DNA from: Microbacterium sp. 18062
GTDB lineage: Bacteria > Actinomycetota > Actinomycetes > Actinomycetales > Microbacteriaceae
Assembly: GCF_902706225.1 (NCBI RefSeq)
Contig: NZ_CACSKB010000036.1
Location: 1-45,497, forward strand
DNA: 45,497 nucleotides
Direction of reading: 5' to 3'
The notes beneath the pieces are model-generated. The model was not told where the DNA came from. It did no database searches and saw only the letters and a list, made by a program, of their open reading frames with translations. A program made the translations under genes and the position numbers. Shown piece after piece: positions 1 through 7,245 of this stretch (its first letter is position 1; each line of letters opens with the position of its first letter).

Positions 1-255
1 GTGTTGGGCTCTCATCTGCCGTGGGGGGATCCGCGGCGGGGGTGGGATTTCGTCTCCACGGGTCACGGTGATGTGCCGTGGGAGGATGCGTTCCGTGCGC
101 TCGATGCGATCGGGTATGCGGGGCCGATCTCGATCGAGTGGGAGGATGCCGGGATGGATCGTCTGCACGGGGCGGCCGAGGCGGTGGAGTTCGTGCGGTC
201 GCTGTTGTGGAGACGTCCCGACGCGTCCTTCGACGCCGCGTTCTCCACCCGCTGA
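1..255 (+). CDS. Sugar-phosphate isomerase/epimerase-like protein, C-terminal part
   Basis: Only the last 84 residues are inside the window; the reading frame is open at base 1, so the true start lies upstream. The fragment carries the typical end of a xylose-isomerase-like (IolE/AP-endonuclease-2) TIM barrel: a G-H-G-D-V-P-W stretch, then F..L...GY.GPISIEWED near residues 34-50, and a closing helix VEFVRSLL. Proteins of this family isomerise or epimerise sugars or inositol derivatives. The gene converges on the MetE-like gene with only 26 bp between stop codons. The fold is fairly certain; the substrate is unknown. Confidence 0.75.
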   Translation: MLGSHLPWGDPRRGWDFVSTGHGDVPWEDAFRALDAIGYAGPISIEWEDAGMDRLHGAAEAVEFVRSLLWRRPDASFDAAFSTR

Positions 256-281
256 CGGCGACGGGTGAGCTGGATGCCCGG

Positions 282-1490
282 CTACGCCGAGGCGCGCCGT
301 GCGCCCTCGCCGAGCGCGTCGAGCTTGGCCCAGGCGATGTCGGGGTGGATCCGGCCGCCGAGGCCGCAGTCGGTCGAGGCGATCACCCGGTCGGCGCCCA
401 CGATGCCGGCGAAGCGGCCGATGCGCTGCGCGACGAGGTCGGGGTGCTCGACGACGTTCGTCGCGTGGCTGACCACGCCGGGGACCAGCACGAGATCGTC
501 GGGGATCGTCCCGGCGGCCGCCGCATCCTGCCATGCGGTCCACTCGTGCTCGTGGCGCACGTTCCCGGCCTCGAACGAGATCGAGCCGACGTTCGCCTCG
601 AGCACGACGGGCAGGATGTCGGAGATCGGGATGTCGGTGACGTGCGGGCCGTGCCACGAGCCCCAGCACACGTGCAGGCGCACGAGCTCCTTCGGCAGCC
701 CATCGAGCGCGTGGTTCAGCGCCTCGACCCGGATGCGGGTGAACGTCCGGTAGTCGGCGACGGTCGGCTCGGGGCTGATCTGGTCCCAGTTCTCGGCGAG
801 TGAGGGGTCGTCGATCTGCAGGACGAGACCGGCGTCGGTGATCGACTTGTACTCCTCGCGCAGCGCGTCGGCCCAGGCGTGGATGTGCTCCTCCTCGGTC
901 GCGTAGTGCTCGTTCCACACCCGCGAGCCGCTGCCGGGCGAGATCGCCGTGAGGAAGCCCTGCTCGCCCGGGCGGAGGGCGTCGCGCAGATGCCGGATGT
1001 CGGCGGCCACCGCATCCTGCCCGCGGTAGACGAGCGGCCCGGTCGTCGTGGGGAACGCGGTCGCGGTCCTGCCGGTGAAGGCGCCGCTGTGGGGGTCGGC
1101 GTAGACGGCGGGGAAGAGCTGCCGGTCGCGGCGGTCGAGGAACGAGGTCAACTCGATGCGCCCCGGGACCGAGACCGCGAACGGCTGTGTGAACAGGTCG
1201 GTGTCGGTGAGCGAGAGGCCGGCCACGCGCTGGAACGAGTACGACCACCACGCGCCGTAGTCGAGGGCGTTCGACATGGCCTTGCCGTACTCGCCGTCGC
1301 CGACGAGCGTGATGCCCGCCTCGCGCTGGTGTTCGACGACGTCGCCGACGGCGGTGGCGACGAGGCTCTCGAACTCGGGCGTGCTGCGCAGAGTGAAGCC
1401 GTCCTCCTCGAACTCGCGCGCGGCGTTCGCGTCGATCAGGGCACGGCTTCGGGGCAGGCTCCCCGAGGTGGTCGTGGCGATGGCGGACAT
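282..1490 (-). CDS. MetE-like cobalamin-independent methyltransferase (C-terminal catalytic domain only)
   Basis: A 402-residue protein corresponding to the catalytic half of cobalamin-independent methionine synthase, without the N-terminal MetE domain (full MetE is about 750 residues). The zinc ligands expected for the family are visible: His273 and Cys275 in LHVCWGSWHGPH, Glu307 in SFEAGN, and Cys375 in STDCGLGG. It should therefore transfer a methyl group to a thiol. Short stand-alone homologues often have unknown methyl donors; homocysteine methylation is the default guess. The start is an ATG with a GAGGAGG ribosome site about 6 bases upstream. It is divergent from pcaI across a 293-bp regulatory region, which raises the possibility that it serves methyl transfer linked to aromatic catabolism (inference only). 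Confidence 0.85.
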   Translation of the reverse strand: MSAIATTTSGSLPRSRALIDANAAREFEEDGFTLRSTPEFESLVATAVGDVVEHQREAGITLVGDGEYGKAMSNALDYGAWWSYSFQRVAGLSLTDTDLFTQPFAVSVPGRIELTSFLDRRDRQLFPAVYADPHSGAFTGRTATAFPTTTGPLVYRGQDAVAADIRHLRDALRPGEQGFLTAISPGSGSRVWNEHYATEEEHIHAWADALREEYKSITDAGLVLQIDDPSLAENWDQISPEPTVADYRTFTRIRVEALNHALDGLPKELVRLHVCWGSWHGPHVTDIPISDILPVVLEANVGSISFEAGNVRHEHEWTAWQDAAAAGTIPDDLVLVPGVVSHATNVVEHPDLVAQRIGRFAGIVGADRVIASTDCGLGGRIHPDIAWAKLDALGEGARRASA

Positions 1491-1733
1491 CGATTTCCTC
1501 CTCGTGACGATGTGTCATCGGCTCTCGCCCCGGCGACGGTGGGATCACGATCGCGCATCCGGTGCACGATCGGGTCGACGGTGCTCAAGGCGGAGGCTTC
1601 CGATTCACGAGCCGTGGCGAGCATAGCGGCGCTCGGCGGCGGGTCGCCGGGTCTGTGTCGGAAGGTGACGGACGGCGCGGTGTCGCGCGCGGATTCTGCG
1701 GGTGGCGGACGATCGCATTCGCGCGTTATCCTT

Positions 1734-1767
1734 GTTCACAATACGCACGTACGTTCGCAATGCGAAC
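1734..1767 (+). promoter_or_regulatory. Two-copy candidate IclR (PcaR) operator upstream of pcaI
   Basis: Two 15-bp elements lie 19 bp apart start to start. GTTCACAATACGCAC is at 1734-1748 and GTTCGCAATGCGAAC at 1753-1767, identical at 12 of 15 positions. The second is a perfect palindrome with 7-bp arms and one central base. They end 16 bp before the pcaI start codon, and the IclR-family gene closes the same locus. Tandem palindromic boxes of about 15 bp suit a tetrameric IclR regulator. Operator function is inferred. Confidence 0.55.
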
Positions 1768-1783
1768 ACCCGAAGGAGGATAC

Positions 1784-2524
1784 GTGATCGACAAGACCGT
1801 TCCGAACGTCGAGGCAGCCGTCGCGGGCATCGCGGACGGCGCCACCGTCATGATCGGCGGCTTCGGCCGCGCCGGTCAGCCCGTCGAGCTCATCGACGCC
1901 CTGATCGCCCACGGGGCGAGCGACCTCACGATCGTGAACAACAACGCCGGCAACGGCGACACCGGTCTGGCGGCGCTGCTCGCGGCGAAGCGGGTGCGCA
2001 AGATCATCTGCTCGTTCCCGCGGCAGAGCGACTCCTGGGTGTTCGACGGGCTGTACCGGGCGGGCGAGATCGAGCTGGAGCTCGTGCCGCAGGGCAACCT
2101 CGCCGAGCGCATCCGGGCCGCAGGCGCCGGCATCGGCGCGTTCTTCTCTCCCACCGGTGTCGGCACTCAGCTGGCCGAGGGCAAGGAGGCGCGCGAGATC
2201 GGCGGCCGTCGGTACGTGCTGGAGTACCCGATCACCGCGGACTTCGCGCTCATCAGCGCGCGCAAGGGCGACCGCTGGGGCAATCTCGTGTTCCGCGAGA
2301 CCGCCCGCAACTTCGGGCCCATCATGGCGACCGCCGCCGCGACGACGATCGCGCAGGTCGACGAGGTCGTGCCGCTGGGCGACATCGACCCCGAGACCGT
2401 CGTGACGCCCGGCCTGTTCGTCGACCGCGTCGTGGCCGTGGGGGAGCGGCCGTGGCTGCGCGACGACGTGTTCGTCGGCGGCGTCGACCTGGAGGGCCGC
2501 GCGCTCGAGGAGGAGAACCGATGA
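1784..2524 (+). CDS. pcaI: 3-oxoadipate CoA-transferase, subunit A
   Basis: A 246-residue class I CoA-transferase alpha subunit. The family glycine motif is present as VMIGGFGRAGQPVELIDAL near residues 24-43. With the B subunit it moves CoA from succinyl-CoA to 3-oxoadipate, the penultimate step of the beta-ketoadipate pathway. The GTG at 1784 is chosen because a perfect AAGGAGGA lies 4 bases upstream; an in-frame ATG at 1760 falls inside the candidate operator and has no ribosome site. Its stop overlaps the start of the B subunit (ATGA). Membership in the 3-oxoadipate rather than acetoacetate group rests on the adjoining thiolase and PcaR-type regulator. Confidence 0.9.
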   Translation: MIDKTVPNVEAAVAGIADGATVMIGGFGRAGQPVELIDALIAHGASDLTIVNNNAGNGDTGLAALLAAKRVRKIICSFPRQSDSWVFDGLYRAGEIELELVPQGNLAERIRAAGAGIGAFFSPTGVGTQLAEGKEAREIGGRRYVLEYPITADFALISARKGDRWGNLVFRETARNFGPIMATAAATTIAQVDEVVPLGDIDPETVVTPGLFVDRVVAVGERPWLRDDVFVGGVDLEGRALEEENR

Positions 2525-3171
2525 CCACCCGCATCTCGCGCGACGACCTCGCGCGCCGCATCGCCGCCGACATCCCCGAGGGCTCCTACGTGAACCTCGG
2601 GATCGGCGCGCCCACCCTCGTGGCCAACTTCCTGCCGGCGGACGAGGAGATCATCCTCCACACCGAGAACGGCCTGCTGGGGATGGGGCCCGCCCCCGAG
2701 CCCGGGCTGGTCGATCCCGATCTCATCAACGCCGGCAAGCAGGCGGTGACCGCGCTGCCCGGAGCGGCGTACTTCCACCACGCCGACTCCTTCGCGATGA
2801 TGCGCGGCGGCCACCTCGACGTGTGCGTGCTGGGGGCCTTCCAGGTGTCGCAGACCGGGGACCTGGCGAACTGGTCGACCGGGGCACCGGGCGCGATCCC
2901 GGCCGTCGGCGGCGCGATGGACCTCGCGATCGGCGCGAAGGACGTGTACGTGATGACGGACCTGCTCACCAAGCAGGGGGAGTCGAAGCTGGTCGCCGCC
3001 TGCACCTACCCGCTCACCGGCGTCGGCTGCGTCTCGCGCGTGTACACCGATCACGCCGTGTTCGACGTCGCGGACGGCGCATTCGTCGTCCGCGAGCTGT
3101 TCGGCGACAACACGATCGATGAGCTGCGCGAGCTCACCGGGCTCGCACTCGGTGCGACGGAAGGGAACTGA
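2521..3171 (+). CDS. pcaJ: 3-oxoadipate CoA-transferase, subunit B
   Basis: A 216-residue class I CoA-transferase beta subunit. The catalytic glutamate that forms the CoA thioester intermediate is Glu49 in TENGLLGMGP, and the NLGIGAPT motif lies near residues 25-32. Translation starts at an ATG overlapping the pcaI stop codon, so the two subunits are translationally coupled, as expected for an alpha2-beta2-type enzyme. The length is normal for the family. Only 3 bp separate its stop from the thiolase start, so the three pca genes form one operon. Confidence 0.92.
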   Translation: MTTRISRDDLARRIAADIPEGSYVNLGIGAPTLVANFLPADEEIILHTENGLLGMGPAPEPGLVDPDLINAGKQAVTALPGAAYFHHADSFAMMRGGHLDVCVLGAFQVSQTGDLANWSTGAPGAIPAVGGAMDLAIGAKDVYVMTDLLTKQGESKLVAACTYPLTGVGCVSRVYTDHAVFDVADGAFVVRELFGDNTIDELRELTGLALGATEGN

Positions 3172-3174
3172 ACC

Positions 3175-4350
3175 ATGACCGCATCCTTTGTGTACGACGC
3201 CGTCCGCACACCCTTCGGCCGTGCCGCCGGCGCCCTCGCGGGCGTACGGCCCGACGACCTCGCCGCCGTCGTGATGAAGGCCGTCGTGGAGCGCGCCGGG
3301 GTCGACCCGGCCGCCATCTCCGACGTGATCTTCGGCGACGCGAACCAGGCCGGCGAGGACAACCGCGACGTGGCGCGGTTCGGCGCACTTCTCGCCGGGT
3401 TCCCCACGAGCGTGACCGGCGTGACCGTCAACCGGCTGTGCTCGTCGTCGCTCGAGGCGGTGATCCAGGCGGCGCGCGCGGTCGAGACCGGGGACGCCGA
3501 CATCGTGCTGGCCGGCGGCGTGGAGTCCATGAGCCGCGCCCCGTTCATCGTCGAGAAGTCGCCGAAGCCGTGGCCCGCCGTCGGCAATCAGACGCTGTGG
3601 AACACCGCGATCGGCTGGCGCATGACCAACCGGAGGCTGCCCGCGCAGTGGACGATCTCCAACGGCGAGTCGGCGGAGAAGATCGCCGGAGAGTGGGGCA
3701 TCTCCCGCGAGGCGCAGGACGAGTTCGCGGTGCGCTCGCACCGGCTCGCGGCGAGGGCATGGGCCGACGGCGTCTACGCCCCCGAGATCGTCCAGGTGCC
3801 GGGCGTCGAGCTGTCGCGTGACGAGGGCATCCGCGACGACACCTCGGTCGAGAAGCTCGCCGGGCTGAAGGCCCTGTTCGCCTCGGACGGCGCCGGCACC
3901 GTCACCGCCGGGAACTCCTCGCCCATCAACGACGGGGCCTCCGCCGTGTTGATCGGGGCGGAGGGTGCTCTGCCGGGCGAGCCGCTGGCGCGCATCGCGG
4001 GCCGGGCCGCCCACGGCGTCGACCCCGACCAGTTCCCGATCGCGCCGATCGAGGCCGCCAACAAGGCGCTGGCCCGCGCCGGGAAGACCTGGGCCGACGT
4101 CGACGTCGTCGAGCTGAACGAGGCGTTCGCGTCGCAGTCGCTCGCCTGCATCGCCGGCTGGCCCGAGCTCGATCCGGAGAGAGTCAACATCCACGGCGGC
4201 GCGCTCGCGATCGGGCATCCGCTGGGGGCCTCGGGCGGCCGCATCCTCGGCCATGCCGCGCACGAGCTGGCCCGGCGCGGCGGCGGGGTCGCGGTCGCCG
4301 CGATCTGCATCGGCGTCGGTCAGGGACTCGCGGTGGTCCTGGAGCGCTGA
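3175..4350 (+). CDS. pcaF: 3-oxoadipyl-CoA/acyl-CoA thiolase
   Basis: A 391-residue thiolase that should cleave 3-oxoadipyl-CoA into succinyl-CoA and acetyl-CoA. All three catalytic elements are seen: the nucleophile Cys89 in NRLCSSSLEA, the base His in GGALAIGHPLGASGGR, and the second Cys in CIGVGQG. CSSSLEA differs slightly from the usual C-G/A-S-G-L-Q/E-A. It is the last gene of pcaIJF. Assignment to 3-oxoadipyl-CoA rather than acetoacetyl-CoA rests on the operon partners. No ring-cleavage genes of the protocatechuate or catechol branch are in the window, so this operon serves pathways whose upper genes lie elsewhere. Confidence 0.9.
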   Translation: MTASFVYDAVRTPFGRAAGALAGVRPDDLAAVVMKAVVERAGVDPAAISDVIFGDANQAGEDNRDVARFGALLAGFPTSVTGVTVNRLCSSSLEAVIQAARAVETGDADIVLAGGVESMSRAPFIVEKSPKPWPAVGNQTLWNTAIGWRMTNRRLPAQWTISNGESAEKIAGEWGISREAQDEFAVRSHRLAARAWADGVYAPEIVQVPGVELSRDEGIRDDTSVEKLAGLKALFASDGAGTVTAGNSSPINDGASAVLIGAEGALPGEPLARIAGRAAHGVDPDQFPIAPIEAANKALARAGKTWADVDVVELNEAFASQSLACIAGWPELDPERVNIHGGALAIGHPLGASGGRILGHAAHELARRGGGVAVAAICIGVGQGLAVVLER

Positions 4351-4373
4351 TCGCCTGGTCCGGCGCATGCGCG

Positions 4374-4455
4374 GCACAACGGCGGAGATCCGGCCGGATG
4401 CGCAGGTCGTGCCCGGGCGTGCCCGGCGTGTCGCCCACGGTCCCCGCCGTTGTGC
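4374..4455. promoter_or_regulatory. Long-spaced perfect 12-bp inverted repeat between pcaF and pcaR
   Basis: GCACAACGGCGG at 4374-4385 is the exact reverse complement of CCGCCGTTGTGC at 4444-4455, with 58 bp between them. A small GCGCATGCGC palindrome at 4364-4373 adjoins the left arm. The pair occupies the whole 156-bp gap before the IclR gene. Paired operators bridged by a looped regulator, or an RNA structure in the leader, are both possible. Confidence 0.4.
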
Positions 4456-4506
4456 ATTCGCACGGGCGCCCGGAAGCGGCGGCACCGGGCAGGAGAGGAT
4501 GGGATC

Positions 4507-5292
4507 GTGAACGAACGATCCGAGAGGGAGCCCGCGTCGGGCGAGTTCGTGCAGTCGTTCGCGCGCGGGCTCGCCGTCATCCGGGCGTTCGATGCGGAGA
4601 ACCCCGGTCTGTCGCTCAGCGACGTCGCCCGCCGCGCCGATCTCCCGCGGGCCGCGGCCCGCCGATTCCTGCACACGCTCGAGGCCCTCGGCTACGTCCG
4701 CAGCGACGGGCGGCGGTTCTCGCTCACCCCGCGCGTGCTGGAGCTGGGCTTCAGCTATCTGTCGGCGCTGTCGCTGCCCGAGCTCGTGCAACCGCACCTC
4801 GAGCGACTGTCCCGCGCGGTCGACGAGAGCGTGTCGGCGGCCGTGCTCGACGGCACCGACATCGTGTACGTCGCACGCGTGCCGATCCGCCGCATCATGA
4901 GCGTGCGCATCACGATCGGCACCCGCTTCCCCGCCTCCGCGACGAGCATGGGCCGGGTGCTGCTGGCCGGGCTCCCGGAGGCGGAGCGCGACGAGGTGCT
5001 CGCCGCATCCGCCCGCGAGCACCTCACCGACCGGACTCTCACCGGTCCCGCCGCGCTCCGCACGGAGCTGAGCCGGGTGAGGGAGCAGGGCTGGGCGCTC
5101 GTCGACGGGGAGCTGGAGGATGGGCTGCGCTCGGTCGCGGCCCCCCTCCACGGCCGGGACGGAGCCGTGGTCGCCGCGGTCAACGTGTCCACCAGCGCCA
5201 CCCGCGACACCGTCGAACGTCTCACCGACGAGTACGTGCCCGCGTTGCTGGCGGCGACGGCGGCGATCGACGCGGAGCTCAGGATGCGGTGA
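4507..5292 (+). CDS. pcaR: IclR-family regulator of the beta-ketoadipate pathway (PcaR/PobR type)
   Basis: A 261-residue IclR-type regulator. The N-terminal winged helix begins with the FVQSFARGLAVIRAF segment that typifies the PcaR/PcaU/PobR subgroup, followed by a helix-turn-helix around LSLSDVARRADLPRAAARRFLHTLEALGYV. The C-terminal domain (from about residue 85) is the effector-binding GAF-like fold. A GTG start at 4507 is chosen because AGGAGAGG lies about 8 bases upstream; an ATG at 4499 in another frame stops after three codons. The gene follows pcaF on the same strand after 156 bp, so it may have its own promoter. It most likely controls pcaIJF through the boxes at 1734-1767. Confidence 0.87.
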   Translation: MNERSEREPASGEFVQSFARGLAVIRAFDAENPGLSLSDVARRADLPRAAARRFLHTLEALGYVRSDGRRFSLTPRVLELGFSYLSALSLPELVQPHLERLSRAVDESVSAAVLDGTDIVYVARVPIRRIMSVRITIGTRFPASATSMGRVLLAGLPEAERDEVLAASAREHLTDRTLTGPAALRTELSRVREQGWALVDGELEDGLRSVAAPLHGRDGAVVAAVNVSTSATRDTVERLTDEYVPALLAATAAIDAELRMR

Positions 5293-5294
5293 CC

Positions 5295-5321
5295 GATCCG
5301 CCCGCGATCCGCGGGCGGATC
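5295..5321 (+). terminator. Terminator-like hairpin after pcaR
   Basis: GATCCGCCCGC (5295-5305) pairs perfectly with GCGGGCGGATC (5311-5321) around a 5-base loop, beginning 3 bp after the pcaR stop. The stem is 11 bp and very GC-rich. There is no clear T-run after it, as is common in high-GC actinobacteria. Confidence 0.65.
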
Positions 5322-5322
5322 A

Positions 5323-5342
5323 TGTCGTCCGCACGCAGTAGC
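5323..5342 (+). promoter_or_regulatory. GCAGTA box, copy 1
   Basis: Base string TGTCGTCCGCACGCAGTAGC. It matches the 10333-10352 box at 12 of 20 positions, including the complete GCAGTAG core. It lies about 100 bp before the small gene at 5443. It is one of five such boxes found only upstream of genes between 5.3 and 11.2 kb. Confidence 0.4.
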
Positions 5343-5442
5343 CGAGCCCGTCCGCCTGGACCACGACACGGGGCCGGTGGAGCGGAGACGATGGGACCGT
5401 CCCCGAGCAGGGGGCGGATCCTCCGAAGAACAGGGATGAGAC

Positions 5443-5598
5443 ATGACCTCCGCAACCCACCGCGTGCCGCGTCGCCTGGCCGCAGAGTCCATCGTCGGCC
5501 CGGTCGTCTACGACCGCGACGCGATCCGTGTGCCCGGCACCCTCCAGGTCTCGCTGGGAGACGCCGCCGCACTCCAGCGTGCGCTTCGCGCCCGGTGA
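5443..5598 (+). CDS. Hypothetical 51-residue protein
   Basis: A short frame, MTSATHRVPRRLAAESIVGP at the start and ending ALQRALRAR. No family is recognised and there is no membrane segment. Codon third positions are almost all G or C, as in neighbouring genes, which supports real coding. An AGGGATGAG purine stretch precedes the ATG. Its 3' end overlaps the start of the membrane-protein gene in another frame, suggesting translational coupling. The GCAGTA box about 100 bp upstream probably belongs to this transcription unit. Confidence 0.5.
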   Translation: MTSATHRVPRRLAAESIVGPVVYDRDAIRVPGTLQVSLGDAAALQRALRAR

Positions 5599-6244
5599 GC
5601 CGGCGGTGAGGGGCGCCCTCCACGCCGACCCCGGCACCGGGGTCCATCCGCTCCCCGGTGCCGAGGCGTCTCCCACGGCGGGCGGCACCGAGTCGGGGTC
5701 CGGGTCCGAGCCTGCGGCGCGGCGCGGACGGTTCGGCGGCCGCTACCGGCGCCCGCCCGTGCCGACCGATCGCGCCCGCAACCGCATGTCGGCGTTCGTC
5801 TACGGCAACGTGCTGGTGCTCGCGGCGGTCGTCGCGCTCAGCGCGCACGACATCGAGGACGGCACCGGCATGGCGATCGTGCTGGTCACCGCGCTGACGA
5901 CGCTCTGCGCGCACCTGCTCGCCCATTCGGTGGGCGCGCTGGTGGGCCGGCGACCGGAGGAGCCGTGGCGTCACGTGCGGCAGGAGCTGCGGGACGTCGT
6001 CCCGATCGCGACGAGCGCCATCGCCCCGACGATCTGTCTGATCGGGGGAGTGCTGGGGTCCTATACGCCGCTCGTGGCGCAGCTCATCGCCTCGGGCGTC
6101 GTGGTGCTGCGGCTGGCGCTGATGGGGCCGATCGCCCGGCACCTGTTCCCCGACGGGTCGCGACTGGCCGCGCTGTGGCTCGGCCTCGGCATCGCCGCCG
6201 TCGGGATGGCGATCGCCGCCGGCAAGCTGTTCCTGACGCACTGA
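5579..6244 (+). CDS. Hypothetical multi-pass membrane protein
   Basis: Up to 221 residues. The first 65 or so are proline-, glycine- and arginine-rich and likely cytoplasmic. About five hydrophobic segments follow: FVYGNVLVLAAVVALSA, MAIVLVTALTTLCAHLLA, VVPIATSAIAPTICLIGGVL, LVAQLIASGVVVLRLALM and LAALWLGLGIAAVGMAIAAG. Start choice is open: GTG 5579, GTG 5606 or ATG 5786 are in frame and none has a strong ribosome site. High GC at third positions extends back to 5579, which favours the longer form. No family or function is recognised. It is the second gene of a likely unit with the 51-residue protein. Confidence 0.7.
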   Translation: MRFAPGEPAVRGALHADPGTGVHPLPGAEASPTAGGTESGSGSEPAARRGRFGGRYRRPPVPTDRARNRMSAFVYGNVLVLAAVVALSAHDIEDGTGMAIVLVTALTTLCAHLLAHSVGALVGRRPEEPWRHVRQELRDVVPIATSAIAPTICLIGGVLGSYTPLVAQLIASGVVVLRLALMGPIARHLFPDGSRLAALWLGLGIAAVGMAIAAGKLFLTH

Positions 6245-6300
6245 CCGGCTCCGGCCGGCTCCGCCCCGTTGGCGACGGGACGTACGATGATGCCCCGCGT

Positions 6301-6333
6301 GACGCCCGAGGTCGGGTCGTCGCGCGGGGCGTC
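6301..6333. terminator. Bidirectional terminator-like hairpin between convergent genes
   Basis: GACGCCC at 6301-6307 pairs with GGGCGTC at 6327-6333. The element sits 57 bp past the membrane-protein stop and just beyond the end of the convergent gene at 6341. Confidence 0.45.
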
Positions 6334-6340
6334 TCGTCCG

Positions 6341-6604
6341 TCAGGGCCGCTCGGGCTCGTCCGCCGCGAGGGCGGTCTGGGCGCGGGAGGCGATGTCCTC
6401 GACGCGGCGGCCGACCGCGTCCGGCGTGTGGTCCTTCGTGAACGTCGCCGCTCGGCCGATCGCGTCCGAGGTCTTGCCGACGGCCGCGGCGAACCGCTCC
6501 TCGCTGCGCGCCGTGTGCGCGTCGAGCCTCTGCTTCATCGACTCCTCGTGCGCCTGGATGCGGGTGGCGACGTCGTCGCGGGTGGACTCCTCGTTCTCGG
6601 TCAT
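6341..6604 (-). CDS. Hypothetical 87-residue hydrophilic helical protein
   Basis: Begins MTENEESTRDDVATRIQAHE and ends ADEPERP. It is rich in Glu, Arg and Ala with no hydrophobic segment, and is probably a long amphipathic helix or helical hairpin. A GAGGAG ribosome site lies about 9 bases before the ATG at 6604; the frame is open further upstream, but that part looks non-coding. A GCAGTA box lies 115-134 bp upstream, linking it to the putative two-component regulon. No known family is recognised. Confidence 0.65.
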   Translation of the reverse strand: MTENEESTRDDVATRIQAHEESMKQRLDAHTARSEERFAAAVGKTSDAIGRAATFTKDHTPDAVGRRVEDIASRAQTALAADEPERP

Positions 6605-6718
6605 CTTCCGGTCTCCTCTCTGGGGTGGGATCCGATGCCCCCGTGGGCGATGGATCCGCCGATGAGCCCAGCATCCTCCCGGCGTCCGGAGGGCGCGTCG
6701 TCCGGATGGAGCGTCCGC

Positions 6719-6738
6719 CGTAGACCGGATGCAGTAGG
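6719..6738 (-). promoter_or_regulatory. GCAGTA box, copy 2
   Basis: Plus-strand CGTAGACCGGATGCAGTAGG matches the 10333-10352 box at 16 of 20 positions. The only gene with its start nearby is the minus-strand gene at 6604. Confidence 0.5.
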
Positions 6739-6768
6739 GTCGCCCGTCGGCGACCAGGGGTGACTCAC

Positions 6769-6845
6769 CAGTCGTCGGATCCGTGGGGCGGATGTCGCCT
6801 GCTGAGGCACGACGAGGGCCCCGCCCGCCGTTCATCCGACGACTG
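6769..6845. repeat. 77-nt hairpin with perfect 12-bp terminal inverted repeat
   Basis: CAGTCGTCGGAT (6769-6780) and ATCCGACGACTG (6834-6845) are exact reverse complements. Inside them GGGGCGG and CCCCGCCC can also pair. The element may be a structured RNA, a paired operator or a small palindromic repeat. It has no coding potential. Confidence 0.4.
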
Positions 6846-6904
6846 AGGACGCATCAGCTTCCCCGCGTCCCTGCTTGCGTGAGGTGGCGAAAGCCCGGTC
6901 GCTG

Positions 6905-6964
6905 CCCTTCGTCTCGGAGCTTGCGCTCCTCGCTCAGGGACCGAGAGCGGAGACTTTCGAGTCA
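6905..6964 (-). repeat. Dispersed CTTCGTCTCG repeat, copy 1
   Basis: About 60 bp, beginning CCCTTCGTCTCGGAGC and ending GAGACTTTCGAGTCA. It closely resembles 8259-8318 and 24441-24499. Read on the minus strand it starts at the TGA stop of the gene at 6962 and includes GGAGC-GCAA-GCTCC, a GNRA-type hairpin. It looks like a 3'-end element, perhaps a terminator family. Confidence 0.6.
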
Positions 6965-7105
6965 GAAGAGGGCTGTGAGGGCGACGATGCCCACGCCGAC
7001 CGCCGTGGGGAGGAGACCGAGGAGCACGAGCAGGGCGAGCGTGCCGAGGTCCGCGCGGAGACGGCGGACCCAGGCCGGCGTGTCGGCGTCGCTGCGGGCG
7101 GTCAC
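6962..7105 (-). CDS. Small single-pass membrane protein (47 residues)
   Basis: GTG-start frame beginning VTARSDADTPAWVRRLRADL followed by one strongly hydrophobic segment, TLALLVLLGLLPTAVGVGIV, and a short tail. A GGGGAG purine run precedes the GTG. A longer frame starting at 7249 is possible, but its extra part is Arg/Ala-rich and looks non-coding. It lies downstream of the membrane protein at 7246-7992 on the same strand. Function unknown. Confidence 0.45.
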   Translation of the reverse strand: MTARSDADTPAWVRRLRADLGTLALLVLLGLLPTAVGVGIVALTALF

Positions 7106-7245
7106 GGCCGCTCCCCGCCGGGGAACGTGCGCTCCGGTCCGTGGCGGGCGGGTCGCCGCCCAGGGGACGTGCGCCGCAGCCCGTGACACGCGCGCGGCGG
7201 CGTGCAGACGCGCCCGCCGCGCGGCGGCCCCGGCACGATGTCGTG

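Larger units (their letters stand above)
6605..6961. other. 357-bp gene-free region with regulatory box, hairpin and repeat
   Basis: No convincing gene. From left to right it holds the promoter of the gene at 6604 with a GCAGTA box at 6719-6738, a long imperfect hairpin bounded by a perfect 12-bp inverted repeat (6769-6845), and most of a copy of a dispersed repeat (6905-6964). Confidence 0.6.

Noticed and set aside
2167..5151. A 994-codon minus-strand frame opposite pcaI-pcaR
   Set aside because: It is antisense to four well-recognised genes and resembles no family; GC-rich antisense frames lack stops.
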